From Exiguobacterium sp. BMC-KP (lineage in GTDB: Bacteria; Bacillota; Bacilli; Exiguobacteriales; Exiguobacteriaceae), in the NCBI RefSeq assembly GCF_001275385.1, contig NZ_LGIW01000002.1, positions 1-54,362 on the forward strand: a DNA stretch of 54,362 bases, read 5' to 3'. The notes beneath the pieces were generated by a model. It saw nothing but the letters and a program-made list of their open reading frames with translations, was not told where the DNA came from and made no database searches. This document shows positions 42,003 to 53,275 of the stretch, piece after piece. The position numbers and the translations under genes are program-made. Numbering within the stretch: the first letter of the stretch is position 1; each line of letters starts with the position of its first letter.

Positions 42003-43396
42003 CCGCGCTTCCACCGCATCCCTTGTGCTGTGTCTTCAAGCAGGATACCTTGATCACGCAGTTGGTCGCGAATCGCGTCCGCTCGTGCGAAATCACGATT
42101 TTGACGGGCTGTATTCCGCTCTTCGATCAACTGTTCGACTTCCTCATCGAGCAAGCCTTTGTCGACTGTCAACGTCACACCAAGGACATCTGATAATTCC
42201 GAGAACAGTGCGAGAAACTGTTCGAGCACCTGTTTCGACACATGTGCTTCTCCGAGGTATAGATTGGCTTCTTTCGAGAGATCAAACAAATCCGTCACCG
42301 CATTCGCTGTATTGAAATCATCATCCATCGATGTGATGAAGTGTTCCTTGATCGCCGCTAGACGATTCAACCACTTCTCGTCACCTGTTCCGAGATCAGC
42401 CGTCATTTCAAGACGATGTTCGATATTTGCGACCGACTCGCGAATCCGATCGAGACCATTTGCCGCCTGATCGATCAATTCACGACTATAGTTGATCGGG
42501 TGACGGTACTGGACCGATAACATGAAGAAACGCAAGACCATCGGATCGACCGCTTGAATCGCTTCATGGACCGTCAGAAAGTTACCGAGTGATTTCGACA
42601 TCTTCTCGTTTTCGATGTTCAAGAAACCATTATGCATCCAGTAGTTTGCGAACTTCTGTGAATTGCATGCTTCCGATTGAGCAATCTCATTCTCGTGGTG
42701 TGGGAACTTCAAGTCTTGTCCACCCGCATGGATATCAATCGTCTCACCGAGGTACTTCTTCGCCATTGCCGAGCATTCGATGTGCCAGCCTGGTCGTCCT
42801 TCTCCCCATGGACTCGTCCATGCCGGTTCACCTGGTTTCGCTGCTTTCCAGAGAACGAAATCAAGTGGGTCTTCTTTTTTATCTCCTACTTCGATCCGCG
42901 CACCTGCACGTAATTCGTCGATTGACTGTTGGCTTAATTGTCCGTAGTCATCGAAGCTACGTGTTCGGAAATAGACATCGCCGCTTGATGCATAGGCATT
43001 TCCTTTTTCAACGAGCACTTCGATGAAGGCGATGATATCGTCCATCGTTTCTGTAACGAGTGGATGAATATCCGCTTTTTGGACATTCAAAGCTCCTGTA
43101 TCCGCATGATATGCCTCGATGAAACGTTTCGTTAACGCATGGTAGTCTTCTCCGAGTTCGTTCGCCGTCCGAATGATCTTATCATCGACGTCAGTAAAGT
43201 TCGAGACGTATTTGACTTCATATCCGCGATACGTGAAGTAACGACGGACCGTATCGAAGACGATTGCTGGACGCGCATTTCCGATATGGATGTAGTTATA
43301 AACGGTCGGGCCACAGACATACATCTTGACCTTTCCTTCTTCTAATGGCTTAAATGGTTCCTTTTTTCCGGTCATGCTGTTGTACAGTTGAATCAT
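41999..43396 (-). CDS. cysS: cysteinyl-tRNA synthetase
   Basis: 465 residues. HIGH motif in [11 protein letters not shown], zinc ligands in [18 protein letters not shown] and HHENE, and KMSKSLGNF. Start ATG 43396 has AAAGGAGGG upstream and lies 47 bp inside cysE. Downstream of the cysteine T-box, so charging level controls its own synthetase. Confidence 0.97.
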   Translation of the reverse strand: MIQLYNSMTGKKEPFKPLEEGKVKMYVCGPTVYNYIHIGNARPAIVFDTVRRYFTYRGYEVKYVSNFTDVDDKIIRTANELGEDYHALTKRFIEAYHADTGALNVQKADIHPLVTETMDDIIAFIEVLVEKGNAYASSGDVYFRTRSFDDYGQLSQQSIDELRAGARIEVGDKKEDPLDFVLWKAAKPGEPAWTSPWGEGRPGWHIECSAMAKKYLGETIDIHAGGQDLKFPHHENEIAQSEACNSQKFANYWMHNGFLNIENEKMSKSLGNFLTVHEAIQAVDPMVLRFFMLSVQYRHPINYSRELIDQAANGLDRIRESVANIEHRLEMTADLGTGDEKWLNRLAAIKEHFITSMDDDFNTANAVTDLFDLSKEANLYLGEAHVSKQVLEQFLALFSELSDVLGVTLTVDKGLLDEEVEQLIEERNTARQNRDFARADAIRDQLRDQGILLEDTAQGMRWKRG

Positions 43397-44033
43397 GACG
43401 TCGCCCTCCTTTGATCCGTTCGATTTCTTGTTTTAATACTTCTAGTTCCATTTCGATTCGCTCTTGGCACTCGCTGACGGGATCCGGGAAACGATGATCG
43501 AGTGGTGCTTCGACCTTCATGCCGTCCTGAATGACGACGCGTCCCGGAATGCCGACGACCGTCGCATTCGGAGGAACAGGTTTTAGGACGACGGAACTCG
43601 CTCCAATTTTAGAGTATGCCCCGATCGTGATGTCGCCGAGGACACGAGCACCTGCTGAAACAAGAACTCCGTCTTCAATCGTCGGATGACGCTTTCCTGT
43701 TTCTTTCCCCGTTCCGCCGAGTGTCACGCCTTGAAACAACGTGACATCATCACCGATAATCGTAGTCTCACCAATAACGACACCCATCCCGTGATCGATA
43801 AAGAAACGGCGTCCAATCGTCGCTCCCGGATGAATCTCGATGCCGGTCAAAAAGCGACTGAACTGCGAAATCAATCGACCGAGTAAGCGAAACTTCGCTT
43901 TCCAGAGCCGATGGGCAAGACGATGCATCCATATCGCATGTAAGCCCGGGTATGTCAAAATGACTTCTAACGTGCTGCGGGCAGCTGGATCTTGCTCAAA
44001 CACATTGCGGATATCTTCTCGTATCCGTGTCAT
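43350..44033 (-). CDS. cysE: serine O-acetyltransferase
   Basis: 227 residues from ATG 44033 ([16 protein letters not shown]), preceded by AGAGGAG; the longer frame runs through the T-box and is rejected. Left-handed beta helix with [13 protein letters not shown] and TLGGTGKE. Makes O-acetylserine, the first step of cysteine synthesis. A Lys/Arg-rich tail overlaps cysS by 47 bp. Confidence 0.96.
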   Translation of the reverse strand: MTRIREDIRNVFEQDPAARSTLEVILTYPGLHAIWMHRLAHRLWKAKFRLLGRLISQFSRFLTGIEIHPGATIGRRFFIDHGMGVVIGETTIIGDDVTLFQGVTLGGTGKETGKRHPTIEDGVLVSAGARVLGDITIGAYSKIGASSVVLKPVPPNATVVGIPGRVVIQDGMKVEAPLDHRFPDPVSECQERIEMELEVLKQEIERIKGGRRHDSTVQQHDRKKGTI

Positions 44034-44053
44034 ATTCGTTCTCCTCTCCATAA

Positions 44054-44290
44054 GAAAAAGCGCCTCCATGCATTGCTGCACAGAGACGCTAACGAAGCGC
44101 GGTCCCACTCTGTTTGGACGATATACTCGTCCCTCTCGACGTCCGTTAACGCCGGAGATACGTCTGCGCCTACTCTCACCGATTTCGGGCAGCACTCAGA
44201 GGGGCATTTCATGATTCGCTTCTTCAAGCCCTCGCACCATTCGAGCTTGTCTCTGGAGAAGAAGACGCATCGTTACTTTCCTCGTCTACG
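44054..44290 (-). promoter_or_regulatory. T-box riboswitch, cysteine type
   Basis: The T-box sequence AGAGTGGGACCGCG is at 44098-44111, close to the consensus. The specifier loop reads GAAATGCCCCTCTGAG, giving codon TGC (Cys) at 44204-44206. Stem I spans about 44160-44280. Uncharged tRNA-Cys would stabilise the antiterminator and let cysE-cysS and the following genes be transcribed. The promoter is not obvious, so it may lie within gltX or the leader may be fed from gltX. Confidence 0.92.
44055..44090 (-). terminator. T-box terminator
   Basis: A 14-bp stem (44077-44090 with 44059-44072, three G-T pairs, GCAA loop) is followed by TTTTTC. Mutually exclusive with the antiterminator that contains the T-box sequence. 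Confidence 0.92.
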
Positions 44291-44296
44291 CTTTCG

Positions 44297-45745
44297 TTAT
44301 TCTGCTTCAAGCCGTGCAAGCACACGGTCTTTTCCTAGTAATTGAATCGTGTTCGGGAGTTCTGGACCATGCGTCTGTCCCGTCGTCGCGACACGAATTG
44401 GCATGAACAAGTTTTTCCCTTTTTGACCAGTTGCTTTTTGCGTCGCTTTGATCGATGCTTTAATCGCTTCTGGTGTCCACTCTTCTAAAGCACGTAACTG
44501 GTTCGCGAATTCTGCTAAAACAGCCGGAACCGTCTCGCCGCTCAAGACAGTGTTTGCTTCTTCATCATACACCACTTCATCTTCAAAGAACATCTCTGAA
44601 AGCTTGACGATTTCTGCACCGTGCGTCATCTGCTCACGGTAAAGTGAGACGAGATCACGTGCCCAAGCGAGCTCTTCTTCTGAAGGTGATGCTTCAACGC
44701 GACCTGCTTCTTGTAAGAACGGAAGGCTCGCTTCGAATACTTCTTCGAACGATTGGTGTTTCATGTACTGGCTGTTGATCCAAGCCAATTTGTTTTGGTC
44801 AAAGACAGCCGGACTCTTCGAGAGACGATCCGCGTCAAAGATCTTGATGAGCTCTTCTTTTGTGAAGATTTCCTCTTCGCCAACCGGTGACCAGCCGAGA
44901 AGCGTGATGAAGTTTAGCAATGCTTCCGGGAGATAACCGAGCTCTTTATACTGCTCGATGTACTGGATGATCGAGTGATCGCGTTTTGAGAGTTTTTTGT
45001 GTGATTCGTTGACGATCAATGTCATGTGACCGAACGTCGGATATTCCCAACCGAACGCGTCATAGATCATCATCTGTTTCGGTGTGTTCGAAATATGATC
45101 ATCCCCGCGAAGAACATGACTGATCGCCATCAAGTGATCGTCGATGACAACAGCAAAGTTATACGTCGGAATGCCGTCTTTTTTGACGATGACCCAGTCA
45201 CCGAAATCTTTTGACTCGAAGGAGACGTCGTCTTTGACAATATCATTCCATGTATACGTGACATCTTCCGGCACACGAATCCGAATCGACGGCGTGCGAC
45301 CTTCTGCGCGGAACGCTTCTTCTTGTTCTGCTGTCAGGTTACGGTGTGCACCTGAATAACGTGGTGCTTCACCACGTGCAATTTGCGCTTCGCGTTCTGC
45401 TTCGAGCTCTTCCGATGTCATATAGCAACGGTAAGCGAGTCCTTTTTCAAGTAACTCATCCGTATACTTTTGATAGATATCGAGACGCTCCATTTGTGAA
45501 TATGGACCATACTCGCCACCGCGACCTGGACCTTCGTCCCAATCGACACCGAGCCACTCAAGATTCTTCATTTGACTCTCGACACCATCTGCGATGTTCC
45601 GCTTTTGGTCCGTATCCTCGATTCGTAATACCATCTTACCGCCTAAATGGCGTGCAAACAGATAGTTAAATAATGCAGTCCGGGCATTCCCGATATGCAA
45701 GTGTCCTGTTGGACTTGGGGCATAACGTACTCGTACTTCTGCCAT
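44297..45745 (-). CDS. gltX: glutamyl-tRNA synthetase
   Basis: 482 residues from ATG 45745 ([14 protein letters not shown]), AAGGAGTGA upstream; an earlier TTG is too close to that site. HIGH as [10 protein letters not shown] and KMSKS as KLSKR. In Bacillales without GlnRS this enzyme also charges tRNA-Gln, which an amidotransferase then corrects. Confidence 0.97.
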   Translation of the reverse strand: MAEVRVRYAPSPTGHLHIGNARTALFNYLFARHLGGKMVLRIEDTDQKRNIADGVESQMKNLEWLGVDWDEGPGRGGEYGPYSQMERLDIYQKYTDELLEKGLAYRCYMTSEELEAEREAQIARGEAPRYSGAHRNLTAEQEEAFRAEGRTPSIRIRVPEDVTYTWNDIVKDDVSFESKDFGDWVIVKKDGIPTYNFAVVIDDHLMAISHVLRGDDHISNTPKQMMIYDAFGWEYPTFGHMTLIVNESHKKLSKRDHSIIQYIEQYKELGYLPEALLNFITLLGWSPVGEEEIFTKEELIKIFDADRLSKSPAVFDQNKLAWINSQYMKHQSFEEVFEASLPFLQEAGRVEASPSEEELAWARDLVSLYREQMTHGAEIVKLSEMFFEDEVVYDEEANTVLSGETVPAVLAEFANQLRALEEWTPEAIKASIKATQKATGQKGKNLFMPIRVATTGQTHGPELPNTIQLLGKDRVLARLEAE

Positions 45746-45780
45746 TGCCAATCACTCCTTCGACTAAAATTCGCTTATCT

Positions 45781-45786
45781 AGTATA
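45781..45786 (-). promoter_or_regulatory. possible -10 box for gltX
   Basis: TATACT directly after the ispF stop. The region 17 bp upstream (CTGAAA) is a poor -35, so this is weak. A separate gltX promoter is known in B. subtilis. Confidence 0.3.
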
Positions 45787-45788
45787 CC

Positions 45789-46271
45789 TTATTCTTCGAT
45801 TCGTTTCAGTAGAATCACTGCTTGACAAGCGATTCCCTCTTCTCGTCCCGTAAAACCTAACCATTCCGTCGTCGTTGCCTTGACATTGATCTGTTCAATG
45901 TCCGCTTCGAGTAATTCCGCGATCCGCGCCCGCATCGTATCAATATACGGACGAAGCTTTGGCGCCTGGGCGATGACTGTCGCATCTAGGTTGCCGAGCT
46001 CGTACCCTTGTTGTTTAACGAGTGCGTAGACATGCTCAAGTAATTTTGCTGAATCTGCATCTTTGAATTCTGGGTCCGTATCCGGAAAATGTTTTCCGAT
46101 ATCTCCTGCTGCAATCGCACCGAGTGCTGCGTCGGCAATCGTATGTAACAAGACGTCAGCATCCGAGTGACCGAGCAATCCTTTCGTATGCGGAATCTCG
46201 ATGCCGCCTAAAATCAATTTCCGATCCTCTGCAAAGGCATGTACATCAAAACCTTGTCCAATTCGAATCAT
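45789..46271 (-). CDS. ispF: 2-C-methyl-D-erythritol 2,4-cyclodiphosphate synthase
   Basis: 160 residues from ATG 46271 ([13 protein letters not shown]), 8 bp from GAGGG; another ATG two codons earlier overlaps the ispD stop but is too near. Metal ligands DVH (8-10) and His in [10 protein letters not shown]. Fifth step of the MEP isoprenoid pathway. Confidence 0.96.
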   Translation of the reverse strand: MIRIGQGFDVHAFAEDRKLILGGIEIPHTKGLLGHSDADVLLHTIADAALGAIAAGDIGKHFPDTDPEFKDADSAKLLEHVYALVKQQGYELGNLDATVIAQAPKLRPYIDTMRARIAELLEADIEQINVKATTTEWLGFTGREEGIACQAVILLKRIEE

Positions 46272-46273
46272 GA

Positions 46274-46957
46274 TCATTTCCCTCGTTTCATTAGAATCGC
46301 TTCACCGAACCATAAGTCGTCCGGTGTCGTCATCTTGATATTTTCGTAGTGACCGGTAACGATCGTCACTTTTCCTCCGTCCCATTCTATCAAACTTGCA
46401 TCATCGGTTCCTAGGTATTTCGTTGCCGCCCTCTCGTGAACCGTACGAATCGTCGCAAGATCAAACGCTTGCGGTGTCTGTGCTGCCATCAGCTGCTCAC
46501 GTGGAACCGTTTCACTGATTTGATTCGCTTCGATTCGTTTCACCGTATCTTTAATCGGTACAGCGAGAATCGCCGCCTGATTTAAAGTTGCCGCCTGTAC
46601 GACAGCATGAATCGCTTCCTGCGAAATGAACGGTCGGGCGCCATCATGGATTAGAACGATTCCTTCCCCTTCAAGTGCCTCAAGACCACGGAGTACACTT
46701 TCTTGACGTTCGGCACCACCTGCGACAAGTTTAATGGATGTCGTATACGACGCGGTAATGCTTGTGAACCAATCTTGCTCCAGTGGATTGATGGCAAGAA
46801 CGATCTCCGTACATGCAGGATCTGCCTCAAAGACGTCTAGTGTCCAAGCAATGATTGGACGTTCTCTCAGTTCGAGCATCAATTTATTACGATCAGCGCC
46901 CATCCGCTTACCAGCACCAGCAGCGGGGATGACGACACGATACGTGGCTGTAGACAT
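46274..46957 (-). CDS. ispD: 2-C-methyl-D-erythritol 4-phosphate cytidylyltransferase
   Basis: 227 residues from ATG 46957 ([16 protein letters not shown]). Nucleotide-binding [10 protein letters not shown] and [10 protein letters not shown] are intact. Third step of the MEP pathway; adjacent ispF works two steps later. Confidence 0.96.
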   Translation of the reverse strand: MSTATYRVVIPAAGAGKRMGADRNKLMLELRERPIIAWTLDVFEADPACTEIVLAINPLEQDWFTSITASYTTSIKLVAGGAERQESVLRGLEALEGEGIVLIHDGARPFISQEAIHAVVQAATLNQAAILAVPIKDTVKRIEANQISETVPREQLMAAQTPQAFDLATIRTVHERAATKYLGTDDASLIEWDGGKVTIVTGHYENIKMTTPDDLWFGEAILMKRGK

Positions 46958-47008
46958 CAAATTCCCTCTTTTCTTCCTAACTGATCATCATGCCGCACTT
47001 CGTCACAC

Positions 47009-47042
47009 CGAAAACGGACTCGATCGTGAAATCGAATCCGTT
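47009..47042 (-). terminator. possible terminator between yacL and ispD
   Basis: AACGGATTCGAT and ATCGAGTCCGTT (47031-47042 with 47013-47024) form a 12-bp stem with one G-T pair and 6-base loop; only TTTTC follows. Moderate terminator at best. Confidence 0.55.
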
Positions 47043-47089
47043 ACGGGGTCTATCCGAGTGCCTCTCGATGTCTCTCTAAGCATAGTGTC

Positions 47090-48175
47090 TCATTTTTCTT
47101 GTGGTTTCGCAAAAATCATTCGTCCTGCTGACGTCTGCAAGACACTCGTGACGACGACGCCGATTGTTTTGGAAATCAAGTGTTTTCCGCCTTCGACGAC
47201 GACCATCGTTCCGTCTTCGAGATAGGCGATGCCTTGCTTTTGTTCTTTCCCTTCTTTAATGACAAGGACGGTCATCTCTTCTCCTGGAATGACGACTTGT
47301 TTGACGGCATTCGCCAGATCATTGATGTTGAGGACAGGCACATGTCGAACTTCACAGACTTTGTTCAAGTTATAGTCGTTCGTGACGACGATGCCTTTGA
47401 CGAGTTCCGCTAGTTTAATCAGCTTAATGTCGACTTCCGGTACATCCTCAAAGTCGCCATCATAAATTTCGACCTCGACTCCTGGAATCTCTTGTAACTC
47501 TTTTAAGACGTCGAGTCCACGACGTCCCCGGTTTCGTTTCAACGTATCGGAAGAGTCCGCAATGTACTGCAACTCACCGATGACGAATTGCGGGACGATT
47601 AGTTTCCCTTCAACGAAGCCAGTTTTCGTAATATCCGTGATCCGACCATCGATGATGACGCTCGTATCGAGAACCTTACTGTTTGATTTAGCTGGTACGA
47701 TCACTTCTGGTGTCGCCTTTTTCTCACTTTGGTTGCTGCGTAAGAAGATTTTTGTCAATTCATGACGTTTGCGATAACCGACCGTAAAGCCGAGATATCC
47801 GAATAACGCGGTCACGAAAATCGTTAAGACATTACTTAAGACAGGGATACCTACCAAATCAATCAATGTACTGACGAGGAATGCTAGTACCAACCCGATC
47901 AAAAGACCAAATGTTCCAAAAAAGAGATCTGCTACTGGGGCTTTGACAAGTCGTTCTTCTAAAAATCGGAGAAGTCGAATTACCGAATCCGTAATGAATA
48001 ATCCAATTAATAAGAATATGAGTGCACCAATCGTTCCAGTTACGTATTCGCTCATCAACCATGCAGGGAATGTCGTATTCGTTGCCGTTTCAATTAATTG
48101 GAAGAACTGAGGCAGCAACAAAATCCCGAGGGCAAGTCCAAGTAATGCAAAAAATACCCGAATGACGATTTTCAA
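47090..48175 (-). CDS. yacL: YacL-type membrane PIN/TRAM protein
   Basis: 361 residues from TTG 48175, 8 bp after AAGGAGG; a GTG 3 codons earlier lies on the ribosome site. Four N-terminal transmembrane helices (to about 145), a PIN domain beginning VLDTSVIIDGRI with acidic residues and TNDYNL, and a C-terminal TRAM domain (about 300-355). Probably a membrane-tethered RNase; its substrate is unknown to me. Follows radA directly, without disA between. Confidence 0.92.
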   Translation of the reverse strand: MKIVIRVFFALLGLALGILLLPQFFQLIETATNTTFPAWLMSEYVTGTIGALIFLLIGLFITDSVIRLLRFLEERLVKAPVADLFFGTFGLLIGLVLAFLVSTLIDLVGIPVLSNVLTIFVTALFGYLGFTVGYRKRHELTKIFLRSNQSEKKATPEVIVPAKSNSKVLDTSVIIDGRITDITKTGFVEGKLIVPQFVIGELQYIADSSDTLKRNRGRRGLDVLKELQEIPGVEVEIYDGDFEDVPEVDIKLIKLAELVKGIVVTNDYNLNKVCEVRHVPVLNINDLANAVKQVVIPGEEMTVLVIKEGKEQKQGIAYLEDGTMVVVEGGKHLISKTIGVVVTSVLQTSAGRMIFAKPQEK

Positions 48176-48206
48176 TCTTCTCACCTCCTTTGCTTATTTT
48201 AAGTTC

Positions 48207-48215
48207 ATTGTAACA
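48207..48215 (-). promoter_or_regulatory. extended -10 promoter for yacL
   Basis: TGTTACAAT: TGn plus TACAAT (48207-48212), about 32 bp before the yacL start. The -35 position (AGGTAG) is poor, compensated by the extension. Confidence 0.5.
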
Positions 48216-48247
48216 TGTACTGATTTGAACTACCTACGCCGGAAGGA

Positions 48248-48282
48248 GGGGAAACTGTTTACATATCCATTACAGCTTCCCC
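48248..48282. repeat. hairpin between radA and yacL
   Basis: GGGGAAACTGT and ACAGCTTCCCC form an 11-bp stem with one wobble. On the plus strand it is followed by ACTTTTTG, on the minus strand by no T run. As a terminator it would face the wrong way for the neighbouring genes. Confidence 0.55.
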
Positions 48283-48302
48283 ACTTTTTGCGTCATTCCA
48301 GC

Positions 48303-49679
48303 TTAAAACGGGATGGTTTCACGTAATGCTTCGTCCACACTCTCGACACCAACGACCGTAATGCCATCTGGATACGTCCACCCACCCAGGTTATTTTTTG
48401 GAATGATGGCGCGTGTGAAACCAAGTTTAGCGGCTTCTGCTACGCGTTGTTCAATCCGCGACACACGTCGAACTTCGCCTGTCAATCCAACTTCACCAAT
48501 TACGACATCAGTCGGACGCGTCGGCTTATCGCGGAAACTTGAAGCAATGGCGACACAGACTGCTAAATCAATCGCTGGTTCGTCGAGCTTTACACCACCC
48601 GCTGCTTTGAGGTAAGCATCTTGTGTCTGCAAGAGAAGACCCGATCGTTTCTCAAGGACAGCCATCAACAAAGCCACCTTATTTTGATCAATTCCGGTCG
48701 CCATTCGTCTAGGGTTCCCAAACGACGTCGGTGAAATCAGCGCTTGCAGTTCAACGAGAACCGTCCGTGTCCCTTCCATCGATGCAACGATCGTCGAACC
48801 AGATACGCCAGATGTCCGCTCTTCGAGGAAAATTTCGGATGGATTGAGGACCTCTTCGAGTCCTGACTCCCGCATCTCAAAAATCCCGATTTCATTCGTC
48901 GAACCAAACCGGTTCTTAACGGCGCGTAAAATGCGGAACGTATGGTGACGTTCGCCTTCGAAGTACAAGACGGCATCGACCATGTGTTCAAGCAAACGAG
49001 GGCCGGCAATCGAACCTTGTTTTGTGACGTGACCGACGATGAAAATCGCAATACCACGACTCTTCGCAATTTTCATCAGCATTGCTGTACATTCACGTAC
49101 CTGTGTTACGCTCCCTGGCGCCGATTGAATTTCATCAATGTAGACAGTTTGAATCGAGTCGATGATTAAAAAACGTGGCTGTTCTTCATCGACGACGCGT
49201 TCAATCATATTCATATCTGTCTCACTAAGGACAAATAAATCTTGCGTCGGTAATCCCAGTCGTTCCGCGCGCAGCTTTGTTTGTTTGAGCGACTCTTCCC
49301 CTGAGATGTAGAGGACTTTTTCGCCACGCTGGGCAAGACGAGCACTCGTCTGAAGTAGAATCGTTGATTTCCCAATCCCCGGGTCTCCTCCAACGAGTAC
49401 CATCGATCCGGGAACGATGCCGCCACCAAGAACGCGGTCGAATTCACCACTTCCGGTAAAGACGCGACTCTCTTCTTGCGAGACGATGTTCGCGAGGCGT
49501 TCTGGTTTTAATTGTTTTGTTGTCGTATGAACGAATGCGGCACCGCGTCGTCCTTTTTTCTCTTCAACGACTTCTTCGACCATCGTGTTCCATTCTCCAC
49601 ACCCCGAACAACGTCCCATCCATTTCGGTGATTCGGTTCCACAGCTTTGGCAAACGAACTTTGTTTTTAACTTAGCCAA
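48303..49679 (-). CDS. radA: DNA repair protein RadA
   Basis: 458 residues from TTG 49679 ((M)[13 protein letters not shown]); AAGGATGA is 5 bp upstream, whereas an ATG three codons earlier touches the ribosome site. C4 zinc finger (CQSCG..CSGCG), Walker [10 protein letters not shown], the RadA-specific KNRFG motif and a Lon-like C-terminal domain. Branch-migration helicase in recombination. Begins about 20 bp after the clpC terminator. Confidence 0.96.
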   Translation of the reverse strand: MAKLKTKFVCQSCGTESPKWMGRCSGCGEWNTMVEEVVEEKKGRRGAAFVHTTTKQLKPERLANIVSQEESRVFTGSGEFDRVLGGGIVPGSMVLVGGDPGIGKSTILLQTSARLAQRGEKVLYISGEESLKQTKLRAERLGLPTQDLFVLSETDMNMIERVVDEEQPRFLIIDSIQTVYIDEIQSAPGSVTQVRECTAMLMKIAKSRGIAIFIVGHVTKQGSIAGPRLLEHMVDAVLYFEGERHHTFRILRAVKNRFGSTNEIGIFEMRESGLEEVLNPSEIFLEERTSGVSGSTIVASMEGTRTVLVELQALISPTSFGNPRRMATGIDQNKVALLMAVLEKRSGLLLQTQDAYLKAAGGVKLDEPAIDLAVCVAIASSFRDKPTRPTDVVIGEVGLTGEVRRVSRIEQRVAEAAKLGFTRAIIPKNNLGGWTYPDGITVVGVESVDEALRETIPF

Positions 49680-49699
49680 TCGATTCATCCTTTCTTTTC

Positions 49700-49742
49700 A
49701 AAAAAAGGACCAGCTTCGCTCAGAAAGTGCGAAAGCTGGCCC
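49700..49742 (-). terminator. terminator between clpC and radA
   Basis: GGGCCAGCTTTCGC and GCGAAGCTGGTCC (49729-49742 with 49707-49719, one bulge) followed by seven T. Strong, yet radA begins right after, so radA needs read-through or a promoter inside clpC. Confidence 0.9.
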
Positions 49743-49754
49743 TGTGCTCAGTGC

Positions 49755-52202
49755 TTATTCCGTTGCGGCAGAACTCACGTGATTCCGGCGAACGATGAAT
49801 TCGTTCTCTTCGACATCAAGCGCAACATGCTCTCCTTTTTGGATATCACCTGCGAGCAATGCTTCTGACAACCGGTCTTCCGCTTCCCGCTGAAGGGCAC
49901 GACGGATTGGACGCGCACCGTACTCTGGATCGTATCCGATATCAGCGATCTTCGAGAGGGCAGCTGGTGTCAATTCGAAATGAATTTCCTGTTCAGCCAA
50001 ACGTTTTTCAAGGGTTTTCGCCATCAACTTCACGATCTCTTCGATGTGTTGTTTCTCGAGTGAGTGGAAGACGATCGTTTCGTCAATCCGGTTCAAGAAC
50101 TCTGGACGGAACGCCCGTTTGAGTTCTTCCATGACTTTATCTTTCATATCTTTGTATTCGCGATCCGTATCTTCCGAAACAGCGAATCCGACATATTTAT
50201 TCCGTTTAAGGGCACTTGCACCGACGTTCGATGTCATGACGATGATCGTGTTACGGAAATCAACCGTCCGACCTTTCGAGTCCGTCAAGCGTCCATCATC
50301 AAGTACTTGTAAGAGAATGTTGAAGACTTCTGGGTGAGCCTTCTCGATTTCATCAAGTAAGATAACCGAGTATGGTTTCCGGCGAACTTTTTCTGTCAAT
50401 TGACCGCCTTCTTCGTAGCCGACATACCCTGGAGGTGAACCGACGAGACGACTCGTTGCGTGTTTCTCCATGTACTCTGACATGTCGATCCGGATGATCG
50501 CATCCTCATCTCCGAACATTGCTTCAGCAACCGCACGTGCAAGCTCTGTCTTACCAACCCCTGTAGGACCGAGGAAGATGAACGAACCAATCGGACGTTT
50601 TGGATCTTTAAGTCCAGCCCGTGCCCGGCGGATCGCTTTTGAGATTGATTTAACGGCTTCATTTTGACCGATGACACGATCGTGAAGGATTTCTTCGAGG
50701 CGAAGGAGACGATCGGTCTCTTCTTCCGCGATCTTCGTGACCGGTACACCTGTCCAGTTAGCAACGACTTGGGCGATGTCATCTTTTGTGACTTCAAGTT
50801 TTTCGTTGCCCTGTTTATTCTGCCATTCCTCTTTCAAACGCTCCAGCTCATCACGTAATTTTTGTTCCGTATCACGAAGGCTTGCTGCTTTTTCGAACTC
50901 TTGGCTCTGGACAGCTTCGTCCTTGTCTTTACGGATACCTTCAAGTTTCGCTTCGACTTCTTTTAAGTTCGGTGGCGCTGTATACGAGCGTAAACGAACT
51001 TTTGATGCCGCTTCATCAATCAAATCGATCGCTTTATCTGGAAGGAAACGATCCGAAATGTATCGATCCGACAATGTGACGGCTTCTTGAATCGCTTCGT
51101 CTGTGATCGTCACACGGTGGTGTGCTTCATAACGATCGCGAAGACCGAATAGGATTTGTGTTGCTTCATCTGTCGTTGGCTCAGCGACTTGGATTGGTTG
51201 GAAACGACGTTCGAGTGCCGCATCTTTTTCGATGTACTTCCGGTACTCATCAAGTGTCGTAGCTCCGATACACTGTAGCTCGCCTCGCGCGAGTGATGGT
51301 TTAAGGATATTCGATGCATCGATCGCACCTTCTGCTCCCCCTGCTCCAATCAATGTATGCAACTCATCGATGAAGAGAATGATGTTCCCAGCTTGACGAA
51401 TCTCATCCATGACCTTTTTCAAGCGATCCTCGAATTCACCACGGTATTTCGTACCGGCGACGAGTGTTCCCATGTCGAGTACCATGACGCGTTTATTACG
51501 TAACGTCTCCGGTACTTCATTGTTGATGATTTGTTGAGCAAGACCCTCAACGACAGCTGTTTTACCAACCCCTGGTTCCCCAATCAAGACCGGGTTGTTC
51601 TTCGTCCGGCGGCTCAAAACTTCAATGACGCGTTGAATCTCTTTCGCGCGACCAATGACTGGGTCAAGACGTGTTTCACGCGCTTGTTGCGTCAAATCAC
51701 GAGCAAGACCATCAAGTGTTGGTGTTGCAACACCTGAACCGGCTTGCGATGCGTTTGCTGTTGTTTCGCTGTTCCCAAGCAACTGGAGTACTTGCTGACG
51801 AGCTTTTGAAAGACTGATACCTAAGTTATTCAAGACACGAGCAGCAACGCCTTCTCCTTCTCGAATCAAACCGAGTAAAAGGTGTTCTGTCCCGACGTAA
51901 GAGTGACCAAGTTTACGTGCCTCATCCATTGATAGCTCAATAACTTTTTTCGCACGTGGTGTATAGTGAATCGTCGTTGCACCATCTTGTCCTCGACCGA
52001 TCAATGCTTCGACTTCCATCTGAATTTTATCTGAACTGAGACCAAGTGCTGTTAATGCTTTCGCAGCGATTCCGTCTCCTTCACGTACAAGTCCGAGTAA
52101 AATGTGTTCTGTTCCGATATTATGGTGCCCCAACCGTACTGCCTCTTCTTGAGCAAGTGCCAATACACGTTGTGCACGTTCTGTGAATCGTCCAAACATC
52201 AT
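49755..52202 (-). CDS. clpC: ClpC ATPase subunit of the Clp protease
   Basis: 815 residues. Two Clp N repeats (1-150), first AAA domain with GEPGVGKT, middle domain with a UVR-like helix (about 425-460), second AAA domain with GPTGVGKT and [12 protein letters not shown]. The VGF-type loop for ClpP docking is seen as YVGFAV. Delivers arginine-phosphorylated and adaptor-bound proteins to ClpP. Last gene of the CtsR operon; ATG shares a base with the mcsB stop. Confidence 0.98.
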   Translation of the reverse strand: MMFGRFTERAQRVLALAQEEAVRLGHHNIGTEHILLGLVREGDGIAAKALTALGLSSDKIQMEVEALIGRGQDGATTIHYTPRAKKVIELSMDEARKLGHSYVGTEHLLLGLIREGEGVAARVLNNLGISLSKARQQVLQLLGNSETTANASQAGSGVATPTLDGLARDLTQQARETRLDPVIGRAKEIQRVIEVLSRRTKNNPVLIGEPGVGKTAVVEGLAQQIINNEVPETLRNKRVMVLDMGTLVAGTKYRGEFEDRLKKVMDEIRQAGNIILFIDELHTLIGAGGAEGAIDASNILKPSLARGELQCIGATTLDEYRKYIEKDAALERRFQPIQVAEPTTDEATQILFGLRDRYEAHHRVTITDEAIQEAVTLSDRYISDRFLPDKAIDLIDEAASKVRLRSYTAPPNLKEVEAKLEGIRKDKDEAVQSQEFEKAASLRDTEQKLRDELERLKEEWQNKQGNEKLEVTKDDIAQVVANWTGVPVTKIAEEETDRLLRLEEILHDRVIGQNEAVKSISKAIRRARAGLKDPKRPIGSFIFLGPTGVGKTELARAVAEAMFGDEDAIIRIDMSEYMEKHATSRLVGSPPGYVGYEEGGQLTEKVRRKPYSVILLDEIEKAHPEVFNILLQVLDDGRLTDSKGRTVDFRNTIIVMTSNVGASALKRNKYVGFAVSEDTDREYKDMKDKVMEELKRAFRPEFLNRIDETIVFHSLEKQHIEEIVKLMAKTLEKRLAEQEIHFELTPAALSKIADIGYDPEYGARPIRRALQREAEDRLSEALLAGDIQKGEHVALDVEENEFIVRRNHVSSAATE

Positions 52203-53275
52203 TATGCAAAACCTCCTTGTGTGTGATCCCTATTTGTCTGTTCGGTTAACATCGTCCGGATTCGTTTTGCCCGTTCAATGTCCCGTTCTCTAGATGTTAA
52301 TTGTTTCCCGAAATGCTTTTGTAGAAAACCTGTTTGTAACGAAACGAGCAGCTGATGAAAAAGATTTGGAGGAAGATTGACCTCTAATCCCAGACTATCT
52401 GCTAAGCGAACATCCGATAGTCGTTCCGTCGCCTCTCGAGCTGTAATCAATCGAGCTGAGGTCAAGATACCGTAGGAACGATATAGTCTGTCCTCTAGTT
52501 CTTCTTGATACATCTCCAATAATCCTTTTCTTGCTGCTTGTTCTGCTTCAATTAATGCTTCGACCGCAAATTGATAGTCCGTGATCAGCATATCCTCACT
52601 TGCCCCAAGAGTCCGTTGATTTGAAAGCTGGAACATGCGACCAGAAGCATCACTTCCCTCGCCGTAACGCCCACGAATCGCGAATCCTAGCTGCCGTAAG
52701 TGTTTGATGTACCCTTGAATCTGATTCGTCAGGACGAGTCCCGGCAAGTGCAACATCACGGAAGCACGGAGACCTGTTCCGACGTTACTCGGACACGTAG
52801 TTAAATAACCAAGCGTATCATCAAAAGCAATCTTAAATCGTTCACTAATCAAACGATCGACTTGTTTTGCGATGCGAAATGCTTCTTCGAGCTGTAGTCC
52901 TGGCAAGAGCGTCTGAATGCGGAAATGATCCTCCTCATTCACCATGACACTAATCTGCTCATCTTCACTAATGAAGAGACCTGTTCGCGGATGACTCGCT
53001 AACGCTGGACTAATCAGATGCTTTTCTACTAAAGCGGTTCGCGTCAGTACATCCGCTTGATCGACACGACCAAACCGGAAACCTTTCATCCCATTGAGTT
53101 GGCGTTCCGTCTCTTCAATTAATGCATTTGCCTGTTGCTCCGACAACATCGTTGAGAACGGATACCGTGTCGTATTACGTGCTAATCGGATACGTGTCGA
53201 AACGACGATGTCGTCAAAGGGAGAAGATTGATTCATCGATTCGCTTAAAGGGTGTTGGAGCAACTCTTCAAACAT
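52202..53275 (-). CDS. mcsB: protein arginine kinase McsB
   Basis: 357 residues from ATG 53275 ([14 protein letters not shown]), GAGGAGG upstream; start overlaps mcsA by 8 bp. Phosphagen-kinase fold: [14 protein letters not shown] and the [20 protein letters not shown] nucleotide loop. Phosphorylates arginines on CtsR and damaged proteins, marking them for ClpCP. Active with McsA. Confidence 0.97.
   Translation of the reverse strand: MFEELLQHPLSESMNQSSPFDDIVVSTRIRLARNTTRYPFSTMLSEQQANALIEETERQLNGMKGFRFGRVDQADVLTRTALVEKHLISPALASHPRTGLFISEDEQISVMVNEEDHFRIQTLLPGLQLEEAFRIAKQVDRLISERFKIAFDDTLGYLTTCPSNVGTGLRASVMLHLPGLVLTNQIQGYIKHLRQLGFAIRGRYGEGSDASGRMFQLSNQRTLGASEDMLITDYQFAVEALIEAEQAARKGLLEMYQEELEDRLYRSYGILTSARLITAREATERLSDVRLADSLGLEVNLPPNLFHQLLVSLQTGFLQKHFGKQLTSRERDIERAKRIRTMLTEQTNRDHTQGGFA

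Noticed and set aside
44033-44195. 54-codon N-terminal extension of cysE
   Set aside because: It reads through the T-box antiterminator and terminator, which are clearly RNA elements.
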